Below are positions 49,312 through 60,367 of a DNA stretch of 64,000 nucleotides, one piece after another. Position 1 is the first letter of the stretch. Each line of letters begins with the position of its first letter. Under the pieces are notes generated by a model. That model was not told where the DNA came from, made no database searches, and saw only the letters and a list, made by a program, of their open reading frames with translations. Source of the DNA: Siphonodentalium dalli. Taxonomy: Eukaryota; Mollusca; Scaphopoda; Gadilida; Siphonodentaliidae. The position numbers and the translations under genes were made by a program. The stretch covers positions 33,606,987 to 33,670,986 of the forward strand of contig CP136063.1 in the NCBI GenBank assembly GCA_032622095.1, in the 5' to 3' direction.

Positions 49312-50945
49312 GCTTGGTTTTAGCAGCGCCACGCGAAGAGACCGTGGGTCTTGCGGCGGCGGGGTTTGGAGCCCGAGTTGGACCCCTGCCGGCCCGAAAG
49401 GGACACCTGATGTGTGGATGGATTCTATCACAAACAGGACAATTGTGTTTGAAAGAGCAAGAAGCCTGCTGACAGCCCTTGCCATCATGGAAACGAAAAC
49501 AGTGAGTATTAGGCACCCCGGATGTATTGGCTACCGAGGGTCTGCTGTTAGCTGGGGTGGAATTCGAACGGCCATTCCACTGAGATGGTTTTGCCGAAAA
49601 CTTCTTGGGAGCCAAAGCCGACGCAGAGGTGTGACCGAGGCGTGCCTCTAACCACATCTCATTGTGGATCTGGCTCCACCTGATAAATGTGTACTGCTGA
49701 CGTAGTTTGCGAAATGAGGTGTCGTACCCTTGCCAATTGCCCTTGTGGGTAGCGATGGAGCGAATATTGGCCATGTATTTGAGCATCTCCCGCGGGACGA
49801 GATTATGAGCATCGTCGCACCGCATCAGGTAGACGGCCATGTAGCGTTCGAAACCAATAAACCATTGGCCCAGATTCATGATGCCCTTCACCGACTTGGG
49901 TGTGCAGGACCAGAATGGGGTCAAAGAATCATTGGCCTCCAACGTCACATCGAAACCCTCTCCGGAGGCGGAATTTACCAGAGTAGCTAAATCGACATAT
50001 TCGTCGGCCCATATTTTCTCGCGTATTTTGAGAGGAACCTGGTCCTCAAGCGGCAATGTTGTTGTTACGAATGAACCCATACCTAAGCTGAAATCCAATT
50101 GACCACCAGGGGGGGGGAGCGGATGAAAACCCCATCCCTGCAGCCCAATTCCCCGCACTCGATGAATCCGGAATTGGACCAGGAAACCCAAGACCCGGCA
50201 TGGTCTGGGTAACGCAAGAGTCAGCAGCTGAGAACGGCCCAGATGGGCCGGACACAGGCAATGAGTCCGAGGTCCTGCTTGGGAGAGGGCCGGATGAGGC
50301 CGGCACGGGCAGCTGAATCTGGCTGGCAGGGATTAGTCTCGGCATGGAGAAAGTCGGCCGAACTGCAAAAGGCTGAAAATTTCCTCCGAAGGCGTGCGTA
50401 GTAGGTGATTGCACCTGAGAAGGAACGGTCGGAAACAGTCCAGGGAAGGCAGGAGTGGTGTGGTCCAGGAATGTAGATATAGAGCCGACTGGCAAGTGAC
50501 AAGCGGAAACTGTCGCCGGTACCGAAGCACTGCTGGTAGCACACTGACCGGATGATGAATCTGGGTGAAGCCCTGCAAACCCGGGAAAAGTGCTGGCTCG
50601 AAACAGGCCCGAGGAACCTAAACCGGGTCGCTGGTAACTGTTGAGAGAAAACCGGCTGGTAGCAGACGTCGATGTAAGCCCCGGAATTGCGAGTGATACT
50701 GGCACGGATCGCGGGTCCCACAGTGACTGAGGAGCAGCCGACACGGGAGGCGACGAAGGAGCCAGCAGCGAGAATATCGAGTGATCCACGCCTGGGCCCG
50801 CCATGGCGGAACTAGCGGCCGAGTAGGTAACAGCTGGAGCCGGAAGGTCGGGGACCCGCCGGGGTCGCCCACGCTTTTTCCCAGTCGGCGGTGGAGGTGA
50901 ACACGCTGAGCGCCCTCGTTTAGCGGCAGAACTGGTGGTAGCCAT
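49301..50945 (-). pseudogene. Ngaro gag-like protein, frameshifted at a C9 run
   Basis: The likely start is ATG at 50,945 (MATTSSAAKRGR). A frame from 51,032 would add a hydrophobic leader not expected for gag. Residues 23-30, GKKRGRPRR, are an AT-hook. A long Pro/Ser/Gly-rich region follows. At nine consecutive C (50,117-50,109) the frame is lost, and the second frame continues with the conserved core (GQWFIGFERYMAVYL) and a zinc region: CX8CX4CX3H (CFRFHDGKGC, then CSFKH) plus CPVCDRIHPHIRC. It ends with TGA at 49,301. The pol ATG at 49,311 overlaps this stop. Total length would be near 550 residues. The C9 shift could be a replication slip, a sequencing error or a programmed site. Confidence 0.85.
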
Positions 50946-52672
50946 TGAGCTGTTGAGAAAAAGAATGAACATGAAAGTTGCGATCAAGGAACTTGACGCC
51001 AGAAGCCTTATAGAAAACGTAAACAATGTCACATGACATATATGGTATTAACACCCGAAGTGATCAGGGGGATCACCGACAAACAAACGCGCGAGTAACC
51101 CAGGAACAGGGCTGCAACATTCCACCTTGCAGGGAAGATAACGCGACACGCTTACAGGGAGACGCGCAGCGGATCGTGTAACTATGGATCGCGATCCCGG
51201 GAAACGAGTACGTGTGAAGATTGGCTAGCGGCAAAAGGGGAACCCGGTAAAATACCAAAAGTGAACGTGTAACGAAGTACGGTATAGTTGACACAGAAAA
51301 CCAACCCGTGAAAGATGCGGAGGCCCAAGGGGAACCCCTGAATAAACATTAAAGACATATGTACGTGTTTGGCGGTGTAAAACTGATGAGTAAGTGTCCA
51401 GGCGCTACGCCGGATAGAGGAATGTAACATTCAACAACAATATTGGTCTCTGTGACTATTTGAACCCCCAACCGGAGGGTTTCGCATCATGTTAATGTGG
51501 AAGCGGGGTCGAAAGAAACTGAGGCGAGTCGAGGAATCCGCCTGTTCAACCACGGTGTAGAGAGGTGTTCCATTATTGAACCTCGCGCTATGGACGGAAT
51601 AGAGTGCAGTCGGTGCCAAGCACCGCCAAGAAACTGCAAATAATTAAATTGCAGACAATCGAGTACCGATTAAAATGTAAGAACAATAGAGAACCCATGG
51701 CATAATGATAACTCGTTGAATCTATTTTGTCGGTGTTAATAAGACCAAAATTGTAATTGGCTACGGTTGGCGGCGGTAGCCTTATGATGTATCGTTGCAG
51801 CCCTACTCTGGAACATCGCGAAAAGGGGGTAAACCCCAAACGGACCGCGCCCCCAAACAAGGGGGTGGGCCCGAGGCGAAAAGCCAACGGTTGGGACAAA
51901 GAGGATACTGACTGTGTTAAAACAGCTCTCCCGTAAAAAGACGGGTAACCCCCGAGAGAAACGTGTCACCAACGAGGGGGTAAACCCCAAGGCGAAAAGC
52001 CGGAAAGGGGGGCAAAAGGTGGAAACCAGCCCACGAAGGAGAAAGACTGGAGCAAAACAAGACAAATATTGTCAATCTCTCAAAGGATATAAAAGTCGTT
52101 ATTGTTATTGTCTCGTTATAATTGCTCAGCTTCGACATGCAATGAAAAGTATCATGTGTGAAATCCAAAATTTATCCCCAGCTAATCCCTATAAATTCAC
52201 CGTTGAAAACCACATTGGCAGTTCCGGCCGGGGTAACTGTGGTATGCAAAGCATGCGGCTCCCCCATAAACCCCATTGCTAACACAGCTCGCGGAGGAGG
52301 GTTGGAGAAAATATATAAACATACCATAAATATTGCTCTGGTATTGGGCTATCGGCCGCAGTCATGAGAAACCAGGAACACCACGACGATTGATGCCTGG
52401 ACTTAAAACGGGCCAGCAGCCATGCAGCCAAAAGACCATGTTCAGTAAGGTAAGGTGGACCCCGAATGAAATGACGTGTCAGGGTGGTATATAATCCGGG
52501 CGCCGTGAGCACACAATACCGCTATCCTCAGCCCACATTACAAAAAATATATTTTATTTTACCCTCCCCCCCCCCGACATAAAGCGGAAAGCGGGCGAAA
52601 CCAGAGTTCAGCCCCGACAGACACCCAATCATGTATCGGAGCGCGAAAACCTGTAATGTGTGTATCTCTAGG
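50946..52672 (-). other. 1.7-kb spacer between hydrolase and gag
   Basis: I recognise no protein in it. Short frames on the minus strand (for example 52,065-51,736) are Phe/Pro/Leu-rich and shift phase. It contains a cluster of GC-rich hairpins (51,826-51,988), so it may be a structured leader for gag translation or RNA packaging. Confidence 0.5.
51826..51988 (-). promoter_or_regulatory. Cluster of GC hairpins in the Ngaro spacer
   Basis: Within 163 bp lie GGGG-TAAA-CCCC (51,826-51,837 and again 51,977-51,988), CCCCC-AAACAA-GGGGG (51,850-51,865), CCCGT-AAAAAG-ACGGG (51,930-51,945) nested in CTCTC...GAGAG, CTGT...ACAG (51,912-51,925) and GGCGAAAAGCC twice (51,875 and just after 51,988). The repetition of hairpin types, not just of sequence, suggests selected RNA structure. 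Confidence 0.55.
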
Positions 52673-53400
52673 TTAACGCACCCCACAATGATGAGGAACA
52701 TGCCGGGACCGAACCCAGCGGACGCCATTCAAAATCGCCCCCCTCAGACTGCGGAACAATAGATGCAACCCCTGCCTATTGAGGTGAACCCCATCATAGT
52801 CCAAATAGCCAATGGCATGCATCCCGAGGCCCTTGTGACCCCATACCACGATGCATCCCTGAGGGAGCTGAGTACTATGGAAATAATTACTTAATTTGCT
52901 GGTGGTCTCAAGGACCCGCATATTGTAATGAACAGGCGTCACTGGTGAAGGACGGAACAGGGGTGTGCCCCCGGGCACCACACTTCGGACCATATTCCGG
53001 GTACGAGGGAACGTCGGGCAAGTACAGCGATTGAGCTGGCAACCTCTAGAGGATTGTTTGCCTCCATGGCCAAATCATTGCCTCCAATTTGAATAATGGT
53101 AATGTGAGGCTTATAAGTATCCAACATTGGCAAGAGCTGGGAGTACATGGACTTAACTTTCAGCCCTCCGAACCCGAACATTCTGACCTCAAAGCGGCCA
53201 ATGTCGGGGACAAAACCAAAAGCATCATAAAAGTTATGAGCAGTATTCATGGGTAAACCAAAGTGATCAGTTACAAGACGCCGAATGTAACTGTGTCCTA
53301 CCACCAAGACCGACACATCCCGGCATCGGCCATTGTAATAGGTAGCTAAGCTATAAATAGCCCCGTGAGAAATTTTTTTTTGTTTTTTTTTTTTTGTCAA
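52673..53400 (-). pseudogene. SGNH hydrolase of the Ngaro element, frameshifted
   Basis: Two overlapping frames form one domain. The first (53,400-52,939) starts in a poly-K stretch from an A-tract and contains block I, VLVVGHSYIRR (Ser37 as nucleophile), block II, GFGGL (76-80), and block III, IIQIGGNDL (Asn108). The second (52,993-52,673) carries block V, DYDGVHLN, with Asp67 and His70. Together they cover the four catalytic SGNH blocks of GDSL-type esterases. One indel near 52,985 joins the frames. The first ATG may lie inside the poly-A stretch, so the true start is unsure. Some Ngaro elements are known to encode such a hydrolase. Its substrate is unknown; a role in envelope or membrane passage is speculation. 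Here it is the first gene after A1. Confidence 0.8.
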
Positions 53401-53671
53401 TTAACCGCTAATTAGGCAGGTAAATGCTGCCGGCGAATTTAGATTGCAGAGGCGAGAAAGTTGTCCACAAGGAACATTAAACGGTGAAACCGGTGAGAAA
53501 ACGAATGACTATCGACTACCACAAACGGGTGAAAGGAAATAACCAACCCCCGAGAAGCACGCTGCCAAAATTTTCAGAAATTGAGGTCAACGAAACGAAA
53601 CGAAAAGAATTAGTTCAAACGGATTAAAAAATCCCATTATGACACGAACAAGAAACAAACCGGTGACATGA

Positions 53672-53930
53672 GGGCAAGAAAACAATTTCCGATGCCAGGA
53701 TGTGTATTTGACTTTCTTATTGTTTTGTGCTACATAACTTTGAAAGAATCTTGTCAAGTCGAAAACAGGTCTTACTGGTAGCTGGTCGTGGTTGATAAGA
53801 AAGAACGCCCACGTGACCAGAGGTCTAAATATAATTTGTACCGTAGTGACCGAAACTTTCTGCGGACCTAATCGGGTACCGCTCGCCAGATCTTCTCAAA
53901 CATAAAACTGGTTATATATAACCTGCTATT
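53672..53930 (-). repeat. Ngaro split direct repeat A1
   Basis: These 259 bp recur at 45,580-45,838 at an offset of 8,092. A1 is the 5' end of the element. It holds the palindrome GGTTATATATAACC close to the terminus, a candidate TATA-type promoter for the genomic RNA. Confidence 0.95.
53910..53923 (-). promoter_or_regulatory. Palindromic TATA element near the Ngaro 5' end
   Basis: GGTTATATATAACC is a perfect 14-bp palindrome lying 7 bp inside the 5' end of A1. It could act as a TATA box for the full-length RNA. Because it is symmetrical and near the terminus, it could also be a recombinase binding site. Both roles are inference. Confidence 0.4.
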
Positions 53931-54040
53931 AGCTACCTGTTTAGAAAAAAACAATTAATTAGAGGAAGCCGATACAATAGATGGTAGTAATACAAAAACA
54001 AACATGTGATATACAATTCTTGATGCGCAATAACCGCCTA
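53931..54040. repeat. Direct repeat flanking the Ngaro insertion, copy 1
   Basis: AGCTACCTGTTTAG and the next roughly 110 bp recur at 54,470 with modest divergence. The Ngaro 5' end abuts the first base of this copy, so the element entered at or next to one repeat of a pre-existing pair. Confidence 0.75.
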
Positions 54041-54469
54041 TAAGCAAAAAGGCAAAGACGTCAATCCTGTGTGAACTCCAACAACACAAACGAAACTTCA
54101 CGCGGTCAATTAATTGGAAAAAAAAGTTAACACCAACCGCATCGCTCATCCCTACCGGTAAAAATATTGTTCTCCCAATTCTTGTTCGAGAATTATGCCA
54201 ATTGATTCACTATAAACAGCATTATTGCCAAAATTCTTGTTTTTCATAACTTTGTTGTAAATTCGTCTAAGTACTTCACCACGTCAATTATTGCTAACTT
54301 CTGTGGAATTCCAAGCGGTGTGGCGTAATGATCTATGTCGGTGAAATATCTCGCTACCAAATATGTATGAGTTTCTACAAATGTCCTGGTTTAAATTCAC
54401 GCTTTTTGTTAACCCTTTGGGATAAAATACTTCACTCTTATACGACTATGTTTTATCCCACAGCATTTT

Positions 54470-54590
54470 AGCTACATGTTTAGAAAAAAAACAATTAATT
54501 ACAGGAAGCCGACTCAATCTGACGATAATTGTTTGTAATAACAAAAATAAACATGTGATATACAATTTTTGAAGCGCAAAAACCGCCACG
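54470..54590. repeat. Direct repeat flanking the Ngaro insertion, copy 2
   Basis: This is the partner of 53,931 at an offset of 539 (AGCTACATGTTTAG, CAATTAATTA, AACATGTGATATACAATT). Here the preceding bases are GCATTTT, a guide to the unoccupied sequence. Confidence 0.75.
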
Positions 54591-55720
54591 GTGAAAGAAT
54601 GCCATTTGTTGTGGCACTTTTGGTCCCGCCAAAAAATTGAGCTGGCCAGGAGGACACTGGTACGAACTCAGGATCAAAGTCTTTGCACATGGACGACACA
54701 TTATTGAAATTAACGAATTAAAGAAAAAAACAGGCTAAAAGTCATTGCACTTGGACGGGAAATCATTATAATTGATAAAAAGCCATTGACGTAGAAACCA
54801 CGACAATGGACCACTGTCCCTACATGGGAACAGAAATGTATACTACATAACTAACTTTATTATACATCAATATACTGGGAATAATCATCTGCCATCCCCT
54901 ACGTTACCCAAAGGCAACTAGCTCAAGCAAAGTTTTTGATACACTGAGACACAACCTCGCTCAAGCAAAGGCGTCATCAATGGGCCATACTGCGATTGGA
55001 GGTAGGAAACGCATTTGAATGCCACCCGCCCATCAATCTTATTTGGGTGTCAGTAAATCCCAACCCGGCCACCCAGCTTGCAGCTCCAATGAGGCCTTAC
55101 TTTGAGTGTGTCTAGGTGATTGAATTGGTGCATTCTTGGAAAACTGTGGTAAACTGCATGTGCAACACGGGATACCCATCTGGTCAGCTACATACGGGCC
55201 CATTACCACCACCGCGACAGCCCAGAAATTGTATTCATTCCCGGTTATGTGGGGATCGGATGTATACGACATGGAGTCGACCACTTAGGTTATGTTTGAC
55301 CCTTTTTTATAGATTTTTTTGGATTGAATTTTGTTGGGTATGCTTAACCATGCGAATTTAAAAACAAACTGGATAAAACCTTAGGGGCATGCTTTAACTC
55401 AAAACTATCACCAAGTATTGATAGTAATAATTTTGATGCCCATGAAAAACGTAAGATTCGCTGGCACTAACCCTACAAAATAAGTCTGCTAAAGAATATA
55501 AGAAAAAATTATTAAAATTGTAAATAAATTGTAAAAAATAATAACAAATGATGAAAACTTGTTAGGCACAGGGTATATGGGTTGATACAAAAATCGGACC
55601 TTGCACTGAAAGGGTTAAATACTGAATATTTACCGCAAAGTTTGTGGGGAACAGAAGGGCCATAATTATATGCGTATATGCGCACTCAATTACCTCCCCC
55701 TGCAGGACACAGCTGACCGA
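54591..55720. other. Unassigned stretch
   Basis: No gene, RNA or array was recognised. CTCAAGCAAAG occurs twice near 54,925 and 54,960. Confidence 0.4.
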
Positions 55721-56256
55721 TTTCCACCATTTTCGGGGTGTTGGCGTAGATGGGGATGCCAATAAATTTCGTCCCACCGAGATGCCCGTGCGGCATGACA
55801 TTGACCTTCGAGTGACATTGACTCTCTATCTCGGAATCCGATGCGACGATCGGGATGAAATTTCGTAGGTAGGGATGGTTCGGTAGCCAAACATTTTCAA
55901 AGGGTAGCGGTGTGACATTGACCTTTCAAATGACCTTGAACCTGTATCTGGGTATCCGCTGGGCAGATTTCCACCATTTTTGGGGTGTTGGTGTAGATGG
56001 GGATGCCAATAAATTTCGTCCCGCCCAGATGCCCATGCGGCGTGACCTTGACCTTAAAATGACATTTTCTCTGTATCTCGGAATCCGATGGCACGATCGG
56101 GATGAAATTTCGCATGTAGGGATAGTTCGGGTAGCCAAACATTTTCAACATGACCTTGACCTTTCAAATGACATTGAACCCGTATCTCGGGATCCGCTGG
56201 GCCGATTTCCACCATTTTCACAACGACTCTCCCCGTCAGGACGGGTACCCAGCTAG
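55721..56256 (+). mobile_element. Helitron-type element, 3' end and two core repeats (plus strand)
   Basis: The right end is a perfect hairpin, CCCGTC-AG-GACGGG, then TACCCAG and CTAG at 56,253-56,256 followed by T, the Helitron 3' signature. The body consists of two tandem copies of a core of about 240 bp (TTTCCACCATTTT at 55,721, 55,968 and 56,206), each with GATGGGGATGCCAATAAATT and a TGACCTTGACC-type word. Frames inside the repeats on both strands are by-products. The element is non-autonomous. The 5' TC end was not located. Confidence 0.75.
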
Positions 56257-58589
56257 TTATAAATACACGAGATGTTTGGTCAATTAACAACCATAAAGTG
56301 CGATACATATCTTGGTGGTACTTTTACGGCGGAATATGCCGTTATCAATTGACAAAAACCACGTTTTTTGCCTAAACTATGACATGCACAACACACAAAT
56401 GGGTTCAAATAAACAGAGGCCGATTTTATCCATAATAAATTAAAACGCTACACGAGAATAGTGCTATATATATGACTGATTATCTACGAATCACTGCCAA
56501 TCAAAAATGCCTAATCACAAGTGTGTTTGAACCAGTCAACGAACACAGAGTTTAACCATGCTTGTAAAAATGGCGGATGATAAATTCATCAATTCGTTCA
56601 TTTGTGAGTCACAAATAATATATTTAATTTCTTTTAATAGTCGGACTCGTCATCGGACTCGACTACAACGTTTAGTGTGTCCCTTCTGATGAGTGACATT
56701 TAACGTTCGCAGAATAAATAAATGTGAAGGTCGTTTATCACCAACCTTTAGGACTTTTTGTGAAATCGGAACAGTTTTGCGAAACAAAAACATAAATATT
56801 TGCTTGATAATTGATTCGTAAATCGCATCGAATAATGATTATTGTCGCTGATTATTCCGATCTAACCAAGGCTTTATTTCGTGACTGAGAGAAGAATAGA
56901 TGAGTGAAGTCAGTAAAAACAAACACTGTGATTGTGAACAGGTGAATTTTGTAAAATAAAACAGTGACATACAATGTCACAATGAGTTACTATAGTTCAA
57001 ACTGGAACATGAATATATCTGCCGAATTACTCTTGGCTATATCATACCATTAAATGGAATGGACCTGGCATGCAGTTCCGTTGAGTAGTGGCGAGACTTG
57101 TGAGTCTGAGACGATTTCTGAAGATTGCCGTAATCGCGAAGATGATTCAAGTACACTTCTTGATTAATCATGACGTTCTGGTCTACACAGTGTTTTTGGT
57201 CATATCGTATTCCCAATAATTCCAGCTACATGGATAAGAAACATATGCAGCCATGAATGTTCCTCCGCGAATAGTTCAGTGATTCGAGTGAGATAGTTGA
57301 TTCGATGTGGAAAATAAACTAAAATAATGTGCAGCATTAGTCATTAATCTGACTCATTTGGATGCTGCATTGATTATCGTCATGAGATCAGTTCCGAATA
57401 TTACCGGAGCCATGAATCGAGTTCATCCATTACAGAGATTTAGTATATTACATGTTGGTATATCTTTTGCGACATGAATATGTGATTGACTTAATAAAGA
57501 TGTATCAACACTGACAACCTAGTTCAGTTATGAACGTAGTGCTGGTATTGCAAAGCTTTCTACTGGAACTTGGAGTGGAAGTGACAATTGAGAAGCGGTC
57601 ACGTTCAATGACGTAAATACAAGGTTGTCTCTTATTATTTTACGATTGTGCGTGCCAAAGACATGTTGTGTGCGAACACTGTGTCATATTCCTATAGTGA
57701 TGCATACAATGTCATACATCGTGTCTACACACAAAATACAGCTATGCTATAATTAATCAACCCATTTAATGATGTTTTTGGTCGCTATTGAGGGCGATAA
57801 GATACCGCCAGTCAACCGCGGTCGAGTGGTATCACCGCTAATGCTAGCGGCTGACATGTGGTGTCCATCGTTAATCTCACAGTGGTAATATTTTTTTAAC
57901 TGCGATAAACCAAGTAAATTGCCTCAGCGTTAATGTTTTGTTTTGCGGCTGCAAAAATGCCAAGTTCGATCTAAATAGTTGAAACACTCGAGCGTTTAAA
58001 GTCCGGCACCGTTTTCAATATAATAAATTGTTTGCGGTTAATTCAACATACGAAGTTGGTCACTGCCGCCATTGAGCCTTTTGCAATTTCATCATCATTC
58101 ACCAATGCAGTGCCACGCCATGCAAGACATAAATACTCTGGTGCGGTTACAATACCGACTTAAAAAGATATAATTAATATAAACATCGCATGAAGAATAT
58201 GGTCGATCAGCGAACATGATGTGGTTAGTGTGGTATCACTGACTTGCAGTTGATCACGACACATGAACATGGTCGAGTACTATGGGAATACCGCCAACCT
58301 CGTTAAGGAAGGTCGATTAATTGGAGCATAGCTGTAAGTATGTCCAGGGATTCGGAATTTCCTTTATCGTACATAAATGTGAATTAAACTCAAATAGTCT
58401 TGTTCCTTTATCTCTTCAGAACAGAAAACATGATGTTTACCGGTATATGATTGATATTGGCTGTAAATTGTAATTAAAGGTACTCAAACCGATTCGACGA
58501 TCCCCATATCAACAGATTCCTACAACAACACCATTTTTTTTAAATTGCCCAAAAATAATACTAACCACAGTCAACTAATACAACTATAG
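56257..58589. other. AT-rich unique DNA
   Basis: No open frame above about 60 codons, no array and no RNA gene were recognised in 2.3 kb. This is the longest featureless stretch in the window. Confidence 0.5.
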
Positions 58590-58971
58590 CATAAAATTGC
58601 CCAAAACCTGTTTTTTATCAACGTTTTGTTCAATGAAATTTTGCCAGTTGTCAAATACCTGACGCAAAAAAAGTCACTGGATTTTAGAGGTATCCATCTT
58701 CATCCGCTATTTGGTCAAATAAGTTCTTCTCGTCTACAGTTTACTGGGCCACTTAAAATTAAGATAATAGATTTCAAACATCGATATCTGACCAATCTAA
58801 GCTTTGATGGGTGGGTTCCTCGAATCAAATCAAATAAGTTTTACCCCCAAGCTAAAGAAATAGTATTACATATAGGACACTCTGATCAAATTGAGTATGG
58901 TACCTTTAATGTCATTAAGCACATTAAACAAAATTGTGTTGTTTCCGTTAACCCACCACCCCTACATGTAG
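58590..58971 (+). pseudogene. Unidentified coding fragment, cut by a Mutator-like element
   Basis: A stop-free frame from about 58,590 (after TAG at 58,587) gives about 125 residues of ordinary amino-acid composition (FNEILPVVKYL, HLHPLFGQISS, KEIVLHIGHSDQIEYG). There is no ATG start near its beginning, so it is a fragment or an exon. It runs into the 8-bp target site of the element at 58,972; past that point the frame is repeat sequence. I do not recognise the family. The look is that of a transposon or old retroelement protein, but that is only an impression. Confidence 0.35.
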
Positions 58972-60194
58972 GGGTGCAGGACGTTTCGGCACCTGGACGT
59001 TTCGGCACTTGGTTTTCGAGACGTTTCGGCACCTGGGTTTTCGGCACTTGGTTGTTTCGGCCCAGGTACTTGGACGTTTCGGCACTTCATCGGAGACGTT
59101 TCGGCACTTATTTGATTTTGTTTCTTTTCCTATATAATATTGACTTTGATGATGCAATGGTGGTTCCCGTTTGATGTTTCGTCACAACACATAACCTTAA
59201 ATTTACATCTCAGCGGCATATCAGATGGCGTGTTTTCATTATCCCATCTATAAAACAGGGAACCGTCAGCGAATACAAATCATTCTCTCAACCATGTCTT
59301 CTGAAGATAGTGTTATCTGCATCGACTGTTCCTCAGAAATCGTCGGCCGCCAACAAAGTGTGCAATGTAATTCATGTAGTATAGATGGCAGCATCGAACT
59401 TTATTTCAACAATATTTAAATATAAAGAATAGAATATCTGTATAAACCTTCAAACATCCTCCAAAGTCAAAGTCAAATTGTTTATTCACATAATGAAAAA
59501 GAATTACACAAATAATTAAATAAACCAACACTCTTTTGATGTTAATTACCTTCGTAATCAGATGAATATGATTGTAATCTGGTTGATATGATTAATTCGC
59601 ACTCTAATCAAACTGTGTTGTTTTTGGGACAGTTGTCTGATTAATTCGCACTCCAATTAGTCTTTGTTGTTTTTGCAGATGAATCAAGCCTTTCTAGAAG
59701 CCAAAGCCCTCGAATTCTATCAAATCTAGGTCCACTGCACTGAGACCAGCAGACGACATCTTGTATTCTACACGGAGCGCCAACTTCAACTTCTCGCCAA
59801 ATCCAAAGTCTGGTACCTGGATGCAACATTCCGTATCGTCAACAAACCATGGTCTCAACTTCTGTCCATCCACTCATTCGTTCATAACATGTTGTGCTAT
59901 TCCGATCAGCATTATTTCCGTAGAATTGAATGACTTGTGCTCTGTATATGTTCACCATCGTTGCCATTCGTTCCACCAAGTGATTTTTTTTGTTACCATG
60001 TTACATGTTTTATCATGTTTTATTGAAATAAAGAATAAAAAACACAAATTTAGTCTTCACTCATAATTTCGTTGGTCTGAAAATTAGCAAGTGCCGAAAG
60101 TCCAAAGTGCCGAAAAATCAGGTGCCGAAACATTCAGGTGCCGAACGGCAACCCCAGGTGCCGAAACGTCCAGGTGCCGAAACGTCTAGCATTC
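58972..60194 (+). mobile_element. Mutator-like DNA element (1.22 kb) with 8-bp target duplication
   Basis: ACATGTAG stands on both sides (58,964-58,971 and 60,195-60,202). The inverted ends share GACGTTTCGGCACCTGGACG and carry further tandem copies of a 16-bp GACGTTTCGGCACCTG-like unit: about six on the left to 59,107 and six on the right from 60,087. The interior encodes remnants of a MULE transposase. Long repetitive inverted ends and an 8- to 11-bp duplication suit the Mutator superfamily. It is internally deleted and inactive. Confidence 0.75.
59294..59933 (+). pseudogene. MULE transposase remnant
   Basis: Two pieces survive. ATG at 59,294 opens a frame with CIDCSSEIVGRQQSVQCNSC, a CxxC...CxxC finger as found at the N terminus of animal MULE proteins, ending at 59,419. 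At 59,730-59,933 a second frame reads VWYLDATFRIVNKPW, then LLSIHSF: the D(A/G)TF...P..QLL.IH block that holds the first catalytic aspartate of MULE transposases. Everything between and after, including the other catalytic residues, is deleted or decayed. Between them lies a 49-bp duplication (GATTAATTCGCACTC at 59,590 and 59,639). Confidence 0.65.
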
Positions 60195-60367
60195 ACATGT
60201 AGTCCAGACATAATCCTATAAATTTTATCGACACCATGAAAACATTAAACAAACACACTAATCGAAAAAACATAAAACACGTTTATCAATATATGATCGT
60301 AGTAAAATAGTGATAACCAGTCAATATCTTGGATTATTTGCACTGGAAATCTGGGATTGGTGGTACC

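Larger units (their letters stand above)
45320..53930 (-). mobile_element. Ngaro-type tyrosine-recombinase retrotransposon, 8.6 kb
   Basis: Read on the minus strand, the order is A1 (53,930-53,672), SGNH hydrolase, spacer, gag, RT-RNase H, tyrosine recombinase, B1 (46,012-45,839), A2 (45,838-45,580), 86 bp, and B2 (45,493-45,320). Split direct repeats A1...B1-A2...B2, an RT of the DIRS lineage and a tyrosine recombinase instead of an integrase define the Ngaro/PAT-like branch; the SGNH hydrolase points to Ngaro. No target-site duplication is expected or seen. A1 and A2 look identical over 259 bp, B1 and B2 differ by about one base, so insertion is recent. Gag, pol and hydrolase each have one lesion; the recombinase is open. 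Splitting of the ends reflects the circular-cDNA life cycle known for the group. Confidence 0.93.

Noticed and set aside
49310-50102. Plus-strand frames opposite gag and pol
   Set aside because: They are antisense shadows of the Ngaro genes with no motif of their own.
45320-53930. LTR retrotransposon interpretation
   Set aside because: The repeats are split (A1, B1-A2, B2) rather than terminal identical LTRs. There is a tyrosine recombinase instead of a DDE integrase, and no aspartic protease was seen.
55562-56308. Several overlapping frames on both strands
   Set aside because: They are inside Helitron core repeats and are not conserved between the two repeat copies.
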